Shown: in pieces, positions 8,113 through 18,275 of the stretch
How the letters are laid out: every line of letters starts with the position of its first letter
How positions within the stretch are numbered: position 1 is the stretch's first letter
Origin: Bacteroides sp.
GTDB taxonomy: Bacteria; Bacteroidota; Bacteroidia; Bacteroidales; Muribaculaceae
Length of the DNA stretch: 49,378 nt
Direction of reading: 5' to 3'
NCBI GenBank assembly: GCA_014803765.1
Contig: JAAVBC010000018.1
Location: forward strand, 1-49,378
The notes under the pieces: generated by a model
The model's database searches: none
Told to the model about the DNA's origin: nothing
The model's input: the letters and a program-made list of their open reading frames with translations, nothing else
Translations under genes and position numbers: made by a program

Positions 8113-9210
8113 ATGAATAATACGGACTTGAAAATGAATGATGAGAATCCGTTATGTAATGCTGTTCCTTACGCTTTACATGGTAGGGAGAGGACTTCCG
8201 GTTTCGAGCTTCTAAGAATCATTGCGATGATGCTCGTGCTGATTACCCACGCAGATTTTTATTCTATCGGTCTGCCGAATCACGAGGATTGTGTAGCTTC
8301 CCCGATCTCTTCTTTTATGCGCCTACTTACTGAATCTCTCGGTTTGGTATGTGTAAATGTCTACATATTGGTCAGCGGATACTTTGGGATAACGTTGAGA
8401 AGGAGAAGCATTATGCGCCTGCTGTTCCTTATTCTGTTCTGGAGGGGATTGGTAGTGGCGACATTCTGCATAATCGGGAAATTCAATTTTATGTCCGATC
8501 TTTCCTATTCTCTTCTTTTGCTCGTTCCGGGCTACAGAGACTGGTTTGTCTCCTGCTATCTGCTACTGCTCATGTTTGCTCCCGCTCTTAACTCATATAT
8601 TTCATCCGTCAGCGACTTCCGACTAATGAGATATACAATCATTCTACTCAGTATTGAAGTAATTATTCCAATGTTCAGTCGGGAAATATTTACGGAATAT
8701 TTCGATGGTTATTCAGCACTCTCTTTTATGATTCTTTATTTGACAGGAGCGACTATCAGAAGATACCAATCCCTAAGTAATATACATAGCGGGGTCTGGG
8801 TATTCTATTACCTCGGAATATCATGGTTGGCAGCCACCGTGACATTCAATTTCCACCTCTTTTCATCCTCAGGATCGCAATGGCTCAACGATGAATTCCT
8901 TTCCTACACCGGAATTTGCGTACTCCCTGCAAGCATTTGTCTTTTTATGGCTTTCGCTTCGATGAGGACTTTTAAAAGCGTATGGATCAATAAAGTTGCA
9001 GCATCAGTATTTGCAGTATATGTCTTCCACATGCACCCTCTGGTAGCTCCCTACTTCAGCAAAGCATGCAGATTGCTTTTCAATGATTATCCAACCTGGA
9101 CTTATCTCGGACTGATTTCGCTTTTCCTTTCAGGAATATTCATATTTGTAGTCTGTGTCGACCGATTGAGAATATGCGTCTGGAATATGATTGAGAAAAG
9201 AATCCGATAA
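8113..9210 (+). CDS. Acyltransferase family 3 membrane protein (OafA-like)
   Basis: A 365-residue polytopic membrane protein with roughly ten hydrophobic segments. The opening FELLRIIAMMLVLITHAD is the family signature, with R and H of the R-x10-H pattern at the first helix. VSGYFG and WFVSCYLLLL are further landmarks. Such enzymes O-acylate cell-surface sugars, often polysaccharide or lipid A substituents; the acceptor here is unknown. The gene diverges from rprX. A 60-bp gap holding tandem -7-like repeats separates it from the next gene, so it is probably monocistronic. Confidence 0.85.
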   Translation: MNNTDLKMNDENPLCNAVPYALHGRERTSGFELLRIIAMMLVLITHADFYSIGLPNHEDCVASPISSFMRLLTESLGLVCVNVYILVSGYFGITLRRRSIMRLLFLILFWRGLVVATFCIIGKFNFMSDLSYSLLLLVPGYRDWFVSCYLLLLMFAPALNSYISSVSDFRLMRYTIILLSIEVIIPMFSREIFTEYFDGYSALSFMILYLTGATIRRYQSLSNIHSGVWVFYYLGISWLAATVTFNFHLFSSSGSQWLNDEFLSYTGICVLPASICLFMAFASMRTFKSVWINKVAASVFAVYVFHMHPLVAPYFSKACRLLFNDYPTWTYLGLISLFLSGIFIFVVCVDRLRICVWNMIEKRIR

Positions 9211-9235
9211 TTGCAGGAGTTTTATTCTAATATAT

Positions 9236-9267
9236 ACATACTTTTGAGATATAACATACTTTTGAGA
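9236..9267 (+). promoter_or_regulatory. Directly repeated -7 element
   Basis: ACATACTTTTGAGA occurs at 9236-9249 and again at 9254-9267, an 18-bp period. Each copy contains TACTTTTG, a match to TAnnTTTG. They lie 23 or more bases upstream of the clostripain-like gene. Confidence 0.55.
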
Positions 9268-9289
9268 ATTAGCTTTACGTTAGTATTAC

Positions 9290-10519
9290 ATGTCTAACAC
9301 ACGATTTTTTCATATAATCCTGTCTGTCAGAAAGGGGATCATTCCGATTATTTCTTTTCTGATACTCTCCATACTCCTCCCGGCATGTAGCAATGACGAG
9401 CCTACTCCCAATCCGCCTGACGAGCCTGCTCCCTCTTTGGATAGGGACGTTAAGACTGCTATTCTTATATATGCAGTCGCGTCAAATAATCTCAATTCCT
9501 CTTTTAGTGATGACTTAAATGAATCCGGGGATCTCTACGAAATGCTTGAAGCTGCAGAGCAGATTAACATGAATGAAGCGGACATAGTCATCTATTCAGT
9601 CGAACTTCCGGGGGATGCCCAACTCCGTCGAATTGTTAAAGACGATGCTGGGAAGCCCGGTCTGCAATTGATAAAGGAGTATGATCGCAATACGTTCTCC
9701 ACTGACCCCAAAAGAATCTCAGAAGTTATAAATGATTTTATTGAACTCGACAGATGCGATCACCGCGGTCTCATTCTATGGAGCCATGCTACCGGCTGGG
9801 AACCTGACTTCTCCGATCATATAGTTCCGGTTGCCAATTATTCTTTTGGTGCGGACAAATATAACGGGAAATACGATTATTGCGATCTCATTGAGTTAAA
9901 CGAAGCAATACCCGAGGGGGTATTTGACTATATATGGTTTGATTGCTGCTATATGATGCAGATTGAATCCATTTATCAGTTGAGAAACAAAGCGAGATAT
10001 TTCGTCGGCTCTCCAATGGAAATGGCTGGCGAAGGAACTCCCTATCATCTTGTTCTCCCTCTCCTCGCACGCCCTGACTATAATCTTGCGGATGCTATTG
10101 AGATTGAAGCCCGCTATTTTATCAATCGGAATATCCCTATCGCCATTTCGCTTCTCGATGCTTCTTATCTTGATGAAGTTATGCAGGCTGCCCGGCTCGC
10201 TGCCAAGGGGAAACGACAGAATACTCTAGGCTTGATTTCTTACAGCCGGACTCCGGTAGGTTCCCTCTATGATTTCAGCGGGTTTACCGAACGAAGGGGA
10301 GCTTCATTGGGTTCGGAATGGGATTCTGATTATTTTTCGGAACTGATGGAGCGCCTTCTCCCCTGCAGATTTGCCGGAGAAAAAAACTGGAACAATCGTC
10401 CGATTGACCCTGCAGGCTATAGCGGACTCGCTGTCCATAATTTTAATGATGACGGGGATGACGTTTCGGAGTATTACAAACAACTGGCGTGGTACAGAGA
10501 TGTCTATGACGACTTTTGA
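9290..10519 (+). CDS. Clostripain-family (C11) cysteine peptidase lipoprotein
   Basis: A 409-residue lipoprotein. A basic N-terminus and hydrophobic helix lead to the lipobox LLPAC33, then a Pro/Glu-rich spacer (35-52). The C11 domain follows: the catalytic His is H166 in LILWSHATGW and the catalytic Cys is most likely C220 in IWFDCCYMM. Clostripain-like enzymes cleave after basic residues. The second Cys is chosen because it aligns with the usual FDAC pattern. The protein probably sits at the outer membrane. Substrates are unknown. mscS follows 47 bases downstream. Confidence 0.88.
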   Translation: MSNTRFFHIILSVRKGIIPIISFLILSILLPACSNDEPTPNPPDEPAPSLDRDVKTAILIYAVASNNLNSSFSDDLNESGDLYEMLEAAEQINMNEADIVIYSVELPGDAQLRRIVKDDAGKPGLQLIKEYDRNTFSTDPKRISEVINDFIELDRCDHRGLILWSHATGWEPDFSDHIVPVANYSFGADKYNGKYDYCDLIELNEAIPEGVFDYIWFDCCYMMQIESIYQLRNKARYFVGSPMEMAGEGTPYHLVLPLLARPDYNLADAIEIEARYFINRNIPIAISLLDASYLDEVMQAARLAAKGKRQNTLGLISYSRTPVGSLYDFSGFTERRGASLGSEWDSDYFSELMERLLPCRFAGEKNWNNRPIDPAGYSGLAVHNFNDDGDDVSEYYKQLAWYRDVYDDF

Positions 10520-10566
10520 TTCCATACCGGTCTAATTGCTAACCCATTTACATACTATATCAGAAA

Positions 10567-11736
10567 ATGCTACAGACTAATGACCTTCCAATAGTCAATC
10601 TTCCGGATTCCCCGGAGGATGCTAAATCCGCACTTGAGGCGTTTAAAGGTCTCTCGCTTGATGATGCGATTACGAAAATCGCCAATTCAATGGTGGATTT
10701 CGCCTTTAAACTTGTTATTGCCATTCTCGTTTTCTACGCAGGACGCTATATAATCAAGAAGCTGTATAAATGGATTAACACGCTGATGACCAACAGGCGT
10801 GTGGATCCATCCCTGACCACTTTCGTGCTGTCGCTCGTCAAAATGGTGCTTTACTTCATCCTTCTAATAACTATTATCGGTATCCTCGGACTTGAGACAA
10901 GCTCTTTCCTTGCGATATTCGCTTCTGCCGGCGTCGCAATCGGTATGGCGCTGAGCGGTACGCTTCAGAACTTTGCCGGAGGAGTACTCATCCTCTTGCT
11001 TAAGCCCTATAAGGTCGGCGATTTCATTGAAGCACAGGGATATTCCGGCACTGTGAAGGCTATTCAGATCTTCCATACAATCATTAATACTCCGGATAAT
11101 AAGACAATCATCGTGCCGAATGGCGGACTGTCGACCGGTTCTATCAACAACTACTCTGCCGAGTCCTATCGACGGGTTGATTGGACCGTCTCTCTGGCTT
11201 ATGGAACTGATTTCAAGAAGGCAGCTGATGAAATATGTCGCCTCCTTTTGCTCGACGACAGAATAGTGAAGCAATATATCGAGGATGATATCGAGAAACG
11301 TCGCCAGGCTGGCATCCCTGATCAGGAGCAGACTGAAGAAGAGCTTAAGGATGAAGAGACTCTCGATAATGCGTCGGAGGATGAATTCAAAGCCCCTAAG
11401 ACCTGGATCGGCAGAATTTTCGAATCCCGCAGACATAAAAGACTGAGACTCAAGTCGGATTTAAGACATAAGATAGGTCTGGAGAAAATAGATACCCCGA
11501 AACTTGATCGCTCCCCCTTTGTCGGTCTATCGGAAATGGCTGACAGCAGCATTAATCTGACTGTTCGCGCCTGGACTCATTCTTCCAATTATTGGGGGGT
11601 CTATTTCGATATGAACAAGGTCTTCTATACGGAACTTCCCAACGCCGGATTCTCATTCCCCTTCCCGCAACTGGATGTTCACTTCGATTCTCCTGTCCAT
11701 TCACCCGAAGTTGTCAATACTATATCTAACTCTTAA
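10567..11736 (+). CDS. mscS: MscS-family mechanosensitive channel with a charged insertion
   Basis: A 389-residue MscS-type channel. Three hydrophobic segments lie at about 43-65, 80-105 and 112-140; the last, with the glycine/alanine-rich ASAGVAIGMALSGTLQNFAGG, is the pore helix. The beta domain (GDFIEAQGYSGTV...VPNG) follows. Such channels release solutes on hypo-osmotic shock. It is about 100 residues longer than canonical MscS because of a highly charged segment at about 230-320, within the cytoplasmic alpha-beta region, after which the normal C-terminal end (SINLTVRAWTHSSNYW) resumes. plsC begins 20 bases downstream, suggesting cotranscription. Confidence 0.9.
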   Translation: MLQTNDLPIVNLPDSPEDAKSALEAFKGLSLDDAITKIANSMVDFAFKLVIAILVFYAGRYIIKKLYKWINTLMTNRRVDPSLTTFVLSLVKMVLYFILLITIIGILGLETSSFLAIFASAGVAIGMALSGTLQNFAGGVLILLLKPYKVGDFIEAQGYSGTVKAIQIFHTIINTPDNKTIIVPNGGLSTGSINNYSAESYRRVDWTVSLAYGTDFKKAADEICRLLLLDDRIVKQYIEDDIEKRRQAGIPDQEQTEEELKDEETLDNASEDEFKAPKTWIGRIFESRRHKRLRLKSDLRHKIGLEKIDTPKLDRSPFVGLSEMADSSINLTVRAWTHSSNYWGVYFDMNKVFYTELPNAGFSFPFPQLDVHFDSPVHSPEVVNTISNS

Positions 11737-11756
11737 CTACAAAATACTCAGCAGCA

Positions 11757-12512
11757 ATGAAATTTCTGTTCCGCATTTATCAATGGCTTATCGCTGCCCC
11801 GATTCTCCTTGTGCTCACCATCCTTACTGCACTGGTGACTATCATTATGGCTTCCATCTTTGGTAATCATTTCTGGGGATATTACCCGGCTCATCTCTGG
11901 AGCCGATGCGTTTGCTTCTTCTGGGGTGTAAAGGTTGAAGTGCGCGGTCGAGAAAATATTGACCCGAAGACAAGTTATGTATTCGTTGCCAATCATCAGG
12001 GAGCATTTGATATCTGGACTATTTATGGCTACCTGAATCATGATTTCAAATGGCTGATGAAAAAGGAACTTGAGAAGATTTTTCTTGTCGGTGCCGCCTG
12101 CAAGCGTGCCGGGCATATTATGGTGGATGAATCATCTATATCCGGCATTCGCACCACTATTCAGGAGTCGGAACATACGCTTCAGGGTGGAATGTCGCTC
12201 GTGATATTCCCCGAAGGAAGCCGCACTTTCGATGGGAAAATGATACCCTTCAAACGAGGCGCATTCATGTTGGCTGCGGAGTACAAACTCCCGGTTGTGC
12301 CGATCACTATCGATGGCGCTTTTGAACGAATGCCCCGCACTACCTATAATGTGACCCCGGGTAAGATTATTATGACAATCCATAAGCCGATTTATCCCGG
12401 TGAAAGAGGGTTTAACACCAAGCGCCTCATGGCTCAATGCTTCGAAGAGATTGAATCCTCACTCCCCGAAAAACATAAGACTTCCATCGGTTCTGATTCT
12501 CCTCAGGTGTGA
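11757..12512 (+). CDS. plsC: 1-acyl-sn-glycerol-3-phosphate acyltransferase
   Basis: A 251-residue PlsC-type enzyme of the usual size. An N-terminal membrane segment (about 10-38) precedes the catalytic motif NHQGAFD and the phosphate-binding block FPEGSRTFDG, followed by KRGAFMLA and the VVPITI segment. It makes phosphatidic acid by acylating lysophosphatidate at the cytoplasmic membrane. The gene is closely spaced after mscS (20 bases) and before thiD (45 bases), so a single transcript mscS-plsC-thiD-thiS-tenI is plausible. Confidence 0.92.
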   Translation: MKFLFRIYQWLIAAPILLVLTILTALVTIIMASIFGNHFWGYYPAHLWSRCVCFFWGVKVEVRGRENIDPKTSYVFVANHQGAFDIWTIYGYLNHDFKWLMKKELEKIFLVGAACKRAGHIMVDESSISGIRTTIQESEHTLQGGMSLVIFPEGSRTFDGKMIPFKRGAFMLAAEYKLPVVPITIDGAFERMPRTTYNVTPGKIIMTIHKPIYPGERGFNTKRLMAQCFEEIESSLPEKHKTSIGSDSPQV

Positions 12513-12557
12513 TTCCAAGTAATTTTACTTATAAGAAGCACCCATGAATAAATTGAT

Positions 12558-13481
12558 ATGAAGTACCCTAAAAAAATGTTGATAATAGCAGGGTCGGATT
12601 CCTGCGGAGGTGCGGGAGTGCAAGCTGATATCAATATCTTACGATTATGCGGCATATTCCCTCTCACTGTCATATCATGCCTGACCGCCCAATCCCCTTC
12701 CGGACTGTCGGCAATCGAACCGGCATCGGAAACTATCTTTGTCGCCCAGCTGGAAAGCATTCTGAAATGTGGCAGGATTGATGCCGTCAAAATCGGTATG
12801 ATCCCAACCGAAAAACTTATGAAGCAAGTCATCGGGTTTCTGAGAATGGGTAATTTCCACAATGTCGTGGTTGATCCTATAATGGCACCTACTATGGGCG
12901 GCGAACGGATGCCCGAACCTCTATGGCATAATCCGACTCTCTTTTTGGAAGCTGCTCCATTTATCACCCTCCTCACCCCCAATCTTCCTGAAGCTATAGA
13001 AATTGCAAGAATGCTTAGTCAGCATCTTAATACCCCGGTTTCTTCTCTCCCCCAATTCATTATCGCTCCTCCCCGGATGATGACTAATGAAGAAGTAGCC
13101 GAATTAGGCAGATTTATCCTGCAAAATTCCGGTTTAAATGCTATCTTGATAAAGGGCGGGCATGGAATATCTGAAAATGATGATTTTGTCACAGATATTC
13201 TGATTGATTCCGACTCCGACGCCCCATTTATCTATCCCAACCCGCGTGTCGATACTATCAACACCCACGGCACCGGCTGCAATCTCTCCTCCGCAATCGC
13301 AAGTTATCTTGCCAAGGGGATGCCTCTTGATGTCGCCGTCGGAAATGCAGAATTACTGATGAATCGAATATTGTTGGCTAATAAAGATGTAGTATTCGCA
13401 CGTAATATTTTCCCTGCCACCGGTAAATATGCACCACCCGCTGCAATTATCAATCCCGATACCCCCGATCTTGATTTCTAA
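12558..13481 (+). CDS. thiD: Hydroxymethylpyrimidine (phosphate) kinase
   Basis: A 307-residue ThiD, longer than the usual ~270. The N-terminal AGSDSCGGAGVQADI is the pyrimidine-binding signature, LTPNLPEA lies mid-protein and THGTGCNLSSAIA holds the catalytic anion-hole cysteine. It phosphorylates HMP and HMP-P to HMP-PP. Part of the extra length is a segment around 150-180 (RMLSQHLNTPVSSLPQ). A five-codon ORF (12544-12561, MNKLI) ends with a TGA that overlaps the thiD ATG by two bases, and might couple translation. No TPP riboswitch was recognised upstream. Confidence 0.9.
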   Translation: MKYPKKMLIIAGSDSCGGAGVQADINILRLCGIFPLTVISCLTAQSPSGLSAIEPASETIFVAQLESILKCGRIDAVKIGMIPTEKLMKQVIGFLRMGNFHNVVVDPIMAPTMGGERMPEPLWHNPTLFLEAAPFITLLTPNLPEAIEIARMLSQHLNTPVSSLPQFIIAPPRMMTNEEVAELGRFILQNSGLNAILIKGGHGISENDDFVTDILIDSDSDAPFIYPNPRVDTINTHGTGCNLSSAIASYLAKGMPLDVAVGNAELLMNRILLANKDVVFARNIFPATGKYAPPAAIINPDTPDLDF

Positions 13482-13501
13482 TTTAATTTAACTAATAAGC
13501 A

Positions 13502-13705
13502 ATGAACATTATACTCAATAGTCAGCTGACTCCTCTCCCCTCTAACATTATTACCCTCAAAGACCTGATGGACTGGAAAAAAATACCTTCCGATGCCACT
13601 GCCATCGCCATCAACGGCAAGATCGCTAAACTTCATGAGGCGGACACAATCAAACTCCACCAAGATGATAATCTAATGATTATTACAGCCGCTTTCGGCG
13701 GTTGA
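13502..13705 (+). CDS. thiS: Sulfur carrier protein ThiS
   Basis: A 67-residue ubiquitin-like carrier ending in AAFGG. The C-terminal glycine is adenylated by ThiF and converted to a thiocarboxylate that gives its sulfur to the thiazole ring on ThiG. Size and Gly-Gly end are typical. It sits 20 bases after thiD and 8 bases before the TenI/ThiE-like gene. Confidence 0.93.
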   Translation: MNIILNSQLTPLPSNIITLKDLMDWKKIPSDATAIAINGKIAKLHEADTIKLHQDDNLMIITAAFGG

Positions 13706-13713
13706 TTTCCGAA

Positions 13714-14307
13714 ATGACACACCTCTCTGATTTCCTCAGGCTCGCCATCTCGCCTCCCGATCCTTTTCCGGGAGAGTGGGAGATAATCACGTTGTTGCTC
13801 CGGAGTAACGACGCTGATCTCATCCACCTGCGTCATCCGGAATATTCCGAGGATACACTTCGCCGGATTCTCATGAATATTCCTGAAGAGCTGATGCAAA
13901 ATATCACTCTTCATGATCACTTCCGGCTTCTCAATGACTTTCCTGTCGGTGGCATTCATCTGAATTCTCGCAACCCCTCCTTACCCTCTGACCTTGATCT
14001 GAATCATGTGCGGATTAGTCGTTCATGCCATTCCATCTCGGAGGTGAAAGAATGTCAGGCAAACGAGAGGCTTCATTATTCTTACGTCACTTTATCCCCT
14101 ATCTTTAATTCTATTTCCAAACCCGGATATAACGCATCCTTCAATCTCAAGGAGATAGAGTGTGAAATCAGTGGCATAAATCTCCCTGTCATAGCTCTTG
14201 GGGGCGTCACTGAGTCCAAGTTCCCGCTGCTGAAATCAATCGGTTTTAGAGGGGCAGCCATGTTAGGGGCATATTTCCCGGCTGATACGAAACAGCAAGA
14301 GCGTTAG
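13714..14307 (+). CDS. TenI/ThiE-like thiamine phosphate synthase superfamily protein
   Basis: A 197-residue TIM-barrel-like protein related to ThiE and TenI. LIHLRHP, the IHLNSR segment, YVTLSPIFNSISKPGY and LPVIALGGV are the family landmarks. It is more divergent than the second copy at 15076, and the usual catalytic Asp-rich and phosphate-binding segments are only partly kept. TenI aromatises the thiazole tautomer in some bacteria, so that role is the better guess. The ATG at 13714 is preferred over a TTG at 13702 that would overlap thiS. Confidence 0.75.
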   Translation: MTHLSDFLRLAISPPDPFPGEWEIITLLLRSNDADLIHLRHPEYSEDTLRRILMNIPEELMQNITLHDHFRLLNDFPVGGIHLNSRNPSLPSDLDLNHVRISRSCHSISEVKECQANERLHYSYVTLSPIFNSISKPGYNASFNLKEIECEISGINLPVIALGGVTESKFPLLKSIGFRGAAMLGAYFPADTKQQER

Positions 14308-14355
14308 GAATTTGCGAAATGCTATTTGGAGCTTACCCCCAACCCAAAAGAGAGG

Positions 14356-14844
14356 TTAATGCGTTTCCCACGGAAATGCCATGCGGGCTGCCGATCGATT
14401 GACTGGTGTCAAAGAGGCAGCATAATTGGATTTGACATTGTTGGTCTGCGAACGTCTGCGCCTGACTCCTCCATCTGCATAGAACTTTATCGGACGCGTC
14501 TCGCTCCATCCGCGATCGTGATTGCGTATAAACACTGTCGTCAGCCCTACAATATTTCGGGCAGCATAGCGTATCTCTCCGATTAAATCCGTAAGACTGC
14601 CTGCATTATTTACCGAAAATTCAAGTAATGTCTTTCCATCACGCATGACTCTGACAAAAATCCTGTCGCCATGCTTAATGTCGTGCGCCACCGGTGCTTG
14701 CCAGAATTTCCTTCTCGCACCATGTGCCGCTGTATGCCCCCAAGATGATTCGAAATCCGGGAATTGTCCGTAAGCGGAAGCTGATCGTGAACTTCCGTAA
14801 GCCGAAGAGGGATTGATTGAAGATGAATATGCGTAACTGTTCAT
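14356..14844 (-). CDS. Uncharacterised protein with Ser/Tyr/Ala-rich N-terminus
   Basis: A 162-residue protein on the opposite strand, sitting between the two halves of the thiamine locus. Residues 1-45 are rich in Ser, Tyr, Ala and Gly. The middle (about 55-125) looks like a beta-rich folded domain (HDIKHGDRIFVRVMRDGKTLLEFSV). The C-terminus has a basic RRRRSQ patch. No signal peptide or membrane helix is present and no known family was recognised. A minus-strand -7-like site TAATTTTG lies at 14875-14882. Whether it serves thiamine metabolism is unknown. Confidence 0.7.
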   Translation of the reverse strand: MNSYAYSSSINPSSAYGSSRSASAYGQFPDFESSWGHTAAHGARRKFWQAPVAHDIKHGDRIFVRVMRDGKTLLEFSVNNAGSLTDLIGEIRYAARNIVGLTTVFIRNHDRGWSETRPIKFYADGGVRRRRSQTNNVKSNYAASLTPVNRSAARMAFPWETH

Positions 14845-14995
14845 GAGAATTGCTTTGAATAATTTTTCACATTACAAAATTACATATCAACACTGCCACA
14901 ATCTTGCAGTTAATCGCAAATAAAAGTTAACAATCAATTTTTATAAATCAGTTAAAAAAATCAAATGATTTCAACTTTCTCTAAGTATTTTTCAT

Positions 14996-15003
14996 TATAT
15001 TTG
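14996..15003 (+). promoter_or_regulatory. -7 element upstream of thiE
   Basis: TATATTTG 72 bases before the thiE ATG. No good TTTG box at the -33 position. Confidence 0.5.
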
Positions 15004-15009
15004 CAAATT

Positions 15010-15062
15010 GAGTGAAGTGAATGGAGGCGTTGTTTCGCAACGTGTTTGATTATCACTTCTTA
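15010..15062 (+). promoter_or_regulatory. Nested hairpin in the thiE-thiG-thiC-thiH leader
   Basis: An outer stem GAAGTGA (15014-15020) with TCACTTC (15053-15059) encloses an inner stem CGTTG (15028-15032) with CAACG (15038-15042). It occupies most of the leader between the -7 site and thiE. The conserved TPP-riboswitch core was not recognised in it. Confidence 0.45.
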
Positions 15063-15075
15063 AAACATTGAAATT

Positions 15076-15699
15076 ATGTTGCAGTATATAACTAATACTG
15101 CCTGTCCTCATTCTATTGAGGAGCAGGTTAAAGCTGTCCTCGAAGGGGGATGTCGCTGGATTCAACTGAGAATGAAGGGGGCATCACAGGAGGAAGTGCT
15201 GGAGATGGCAAAAAAAATAAAGCCCCTCACTGATGAGAAGGAAGCGTTCCTGATCATCAATGATTATTGGGAGGTGTGTCGCGATGCGAACGCTACGGGC
15301 GTGCATCTCGGGCAGACTGATACTCCCCCATCCAAGGCGCGTATGGAGCTTGGTCCGCTCGCTGTCATCGGTGTGACTGCCAATACCTTTGAGCAGATAG
15401 AGTCAGTGAAGTCTCTGGATATAGATTATATCGGAATGGGTCCGTTTGCTGACACTAAGACCAAGGAGAATCTTGCTCCCGTGCTCGGATTGGAAGGAAT
15501 TACAACTCTATGCGACAAAATGAATGCAGCGGAAATCAATATCGCACATGTCGCCGTAGGGGGAATCAAACTTGAAGATGTGCAGCCTCTGCTTGAGGCA
15601 GGAGTTGATGGCATCGCTGTCTCAGGCGCAATTGCCTTTGCAGATGATATGGCTGAGGCTACCCGTAAATTCTGCGCATTGCTCCCCACCGGGGACTAA
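15076..15699 (+). CDS. thiE: Thiamine phosphate synthase
   Basis: A 207-residue ThiE that joins HMP-PP to the thiazole phosphate to give thiamine phosphate. Family landmarks: GGCRWIQLRMKG, LIINDYWEV, GVHLGQTD, IGVTANTFEQI, DYIGMGPFADTKTKENLAP and VAVGGIKLEDV...GIAVSGAI. It opens the second thiamine gene block, with thiG starting 63 bases downstream. It is clearly the canonical ThiE of the two family members in the locus. Confidence 0.94.
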   Translation: MLQYITNTACPHSIEEQVKAVLEGGCRWIQLRMKGASQEEVLEMAKKIKPLTDEKEAFLIINDYWEVCRDANATGVHLGQTDTPPSKARMELGPLAVIGVTANTFEQIESVKSLDIDYIGMGPFADTKTKENLAPVLGLEGITTLCDKMNAAEINIAHVAVGGIKLEDVQPLLEAGVDGIAVSGAIAFADDMAEATRKFCALLPTGD

Positions 15700-15762
15700 A
15701 GCCCCATATCTCTCCGATTCTCCGCGATAATTGCGGAAATACTTGAACTATACTAACTTGAA

Positions 15763-16539
15763 ATGAACGATATATTAAAATTAGGCGGCAGAGAGTTCAA
15801 ATCGCGCCTATTTGTCGGCACCGGTAAATTTCCATCTTCCGATCTTATGCAGGAAGCGATAATCGCTTCCGGATCGGAAATGATCACGGTGGCAATGAAG
15901 CGTGTCAACATGATGCAGGAAGCGACTGACGATATGTTGACACATATTAATCGCGAGCATATACAGCTACTCCCCAACACGTCAGGCGTACGCAACGCCG
16001 ATGAGGCAGTCTTGGCAGCACGCATGAGTCGCGAAATTTTCAAGACTCCTTTTATAAAATTGGAGATTCACCCCGATCCGCGCTATCTTATGCCGGATCC
16101 TATAGAGACCCTGAGGGCTACTGAAATTCTTGCAGCGGAAGGATTTCAGGTTCTCCCCTATATTCAGGCAGATCCGGTATTGTGTCGCAGACTTGAAGAG
16201 GCAGGAGCGGCAGCTGTGATGCCTTTGGGGGCACCGATCGGCACTAACCGCGGACTCCTTACCCGCGATTTCCTCCGAATAATAATCGAACAGAGCAATA
16301 TCCCCGTAGTGGTTGATGCAGGTCTTGGCGCGCCCTCTCATGCCGCGGAAGCTATGGAGGAGGGTGCGGATGCCGTCCTGGTGAACACTGCTATCGCAGT
16401 CGCAGGAGATCCTGTCGCTATGGCAGTGGCTTTCCGTAAAGGAGTCGAGGCTGGCAGAGAAGCTTACCTCGCCGGACTCGGAGCGACCTCCGTAGTGGCA
16501 CAAGCAACTTCCCCGCTGACATCTTTCCTCAATCTTTAA
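15763..16539 (+). CDS. thiG: Thiazole synthase
   Basis: A 258-residue ThiG of the usual length. It builds thiazole phosphate from deoxyxylulose phosphate, dehydroglycine and the ThiS thiocarboxylate. Landmarks: [44 protein letters not shown] with K99 in the position of the imine-forming lysine, [16 protein letters not shown], and [20 protein letters not shown]. ThiH supplies dehydroglycine from tyrosine. thiC begins 19 bases downstream. Confidence 0.95.
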   Translation: MNDILKLGGREFKSRLFVGTGKFPSSDLMQEAIIASGSEMITVAMKRVNMMQEATDDMLTHINREHIQLLPNTSGVRNADEAVLAARMSREIFKTPFIKLEIHPDPRYLMPDPIETLRATEILAAEGFQVLPYIQADPVLCRRLEEAGAAAVMPLGAPIGTNRGLLTRDFLRIIIEQSNIPVVVDAGLGAPSHAAEAMEEGADAVLVNTAIAVAGDPVAMAVAFRKGVEAGREAYLAGLGATSVVAQATSPLTSFLNL

Positions 16540-16543
16540 CTGA

Positions 16544-18271
<1,728 letters not shown>

Positions 18272-18275
18272 AATA

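Noticed and set aside
15010..15062. TPP riboswitch in the thiE leader
   Set aside because: The conserved CTGAGA and CTGATCTGG-type segments are missing, and the folded length is only ~50 bases, too short for the aptamer.
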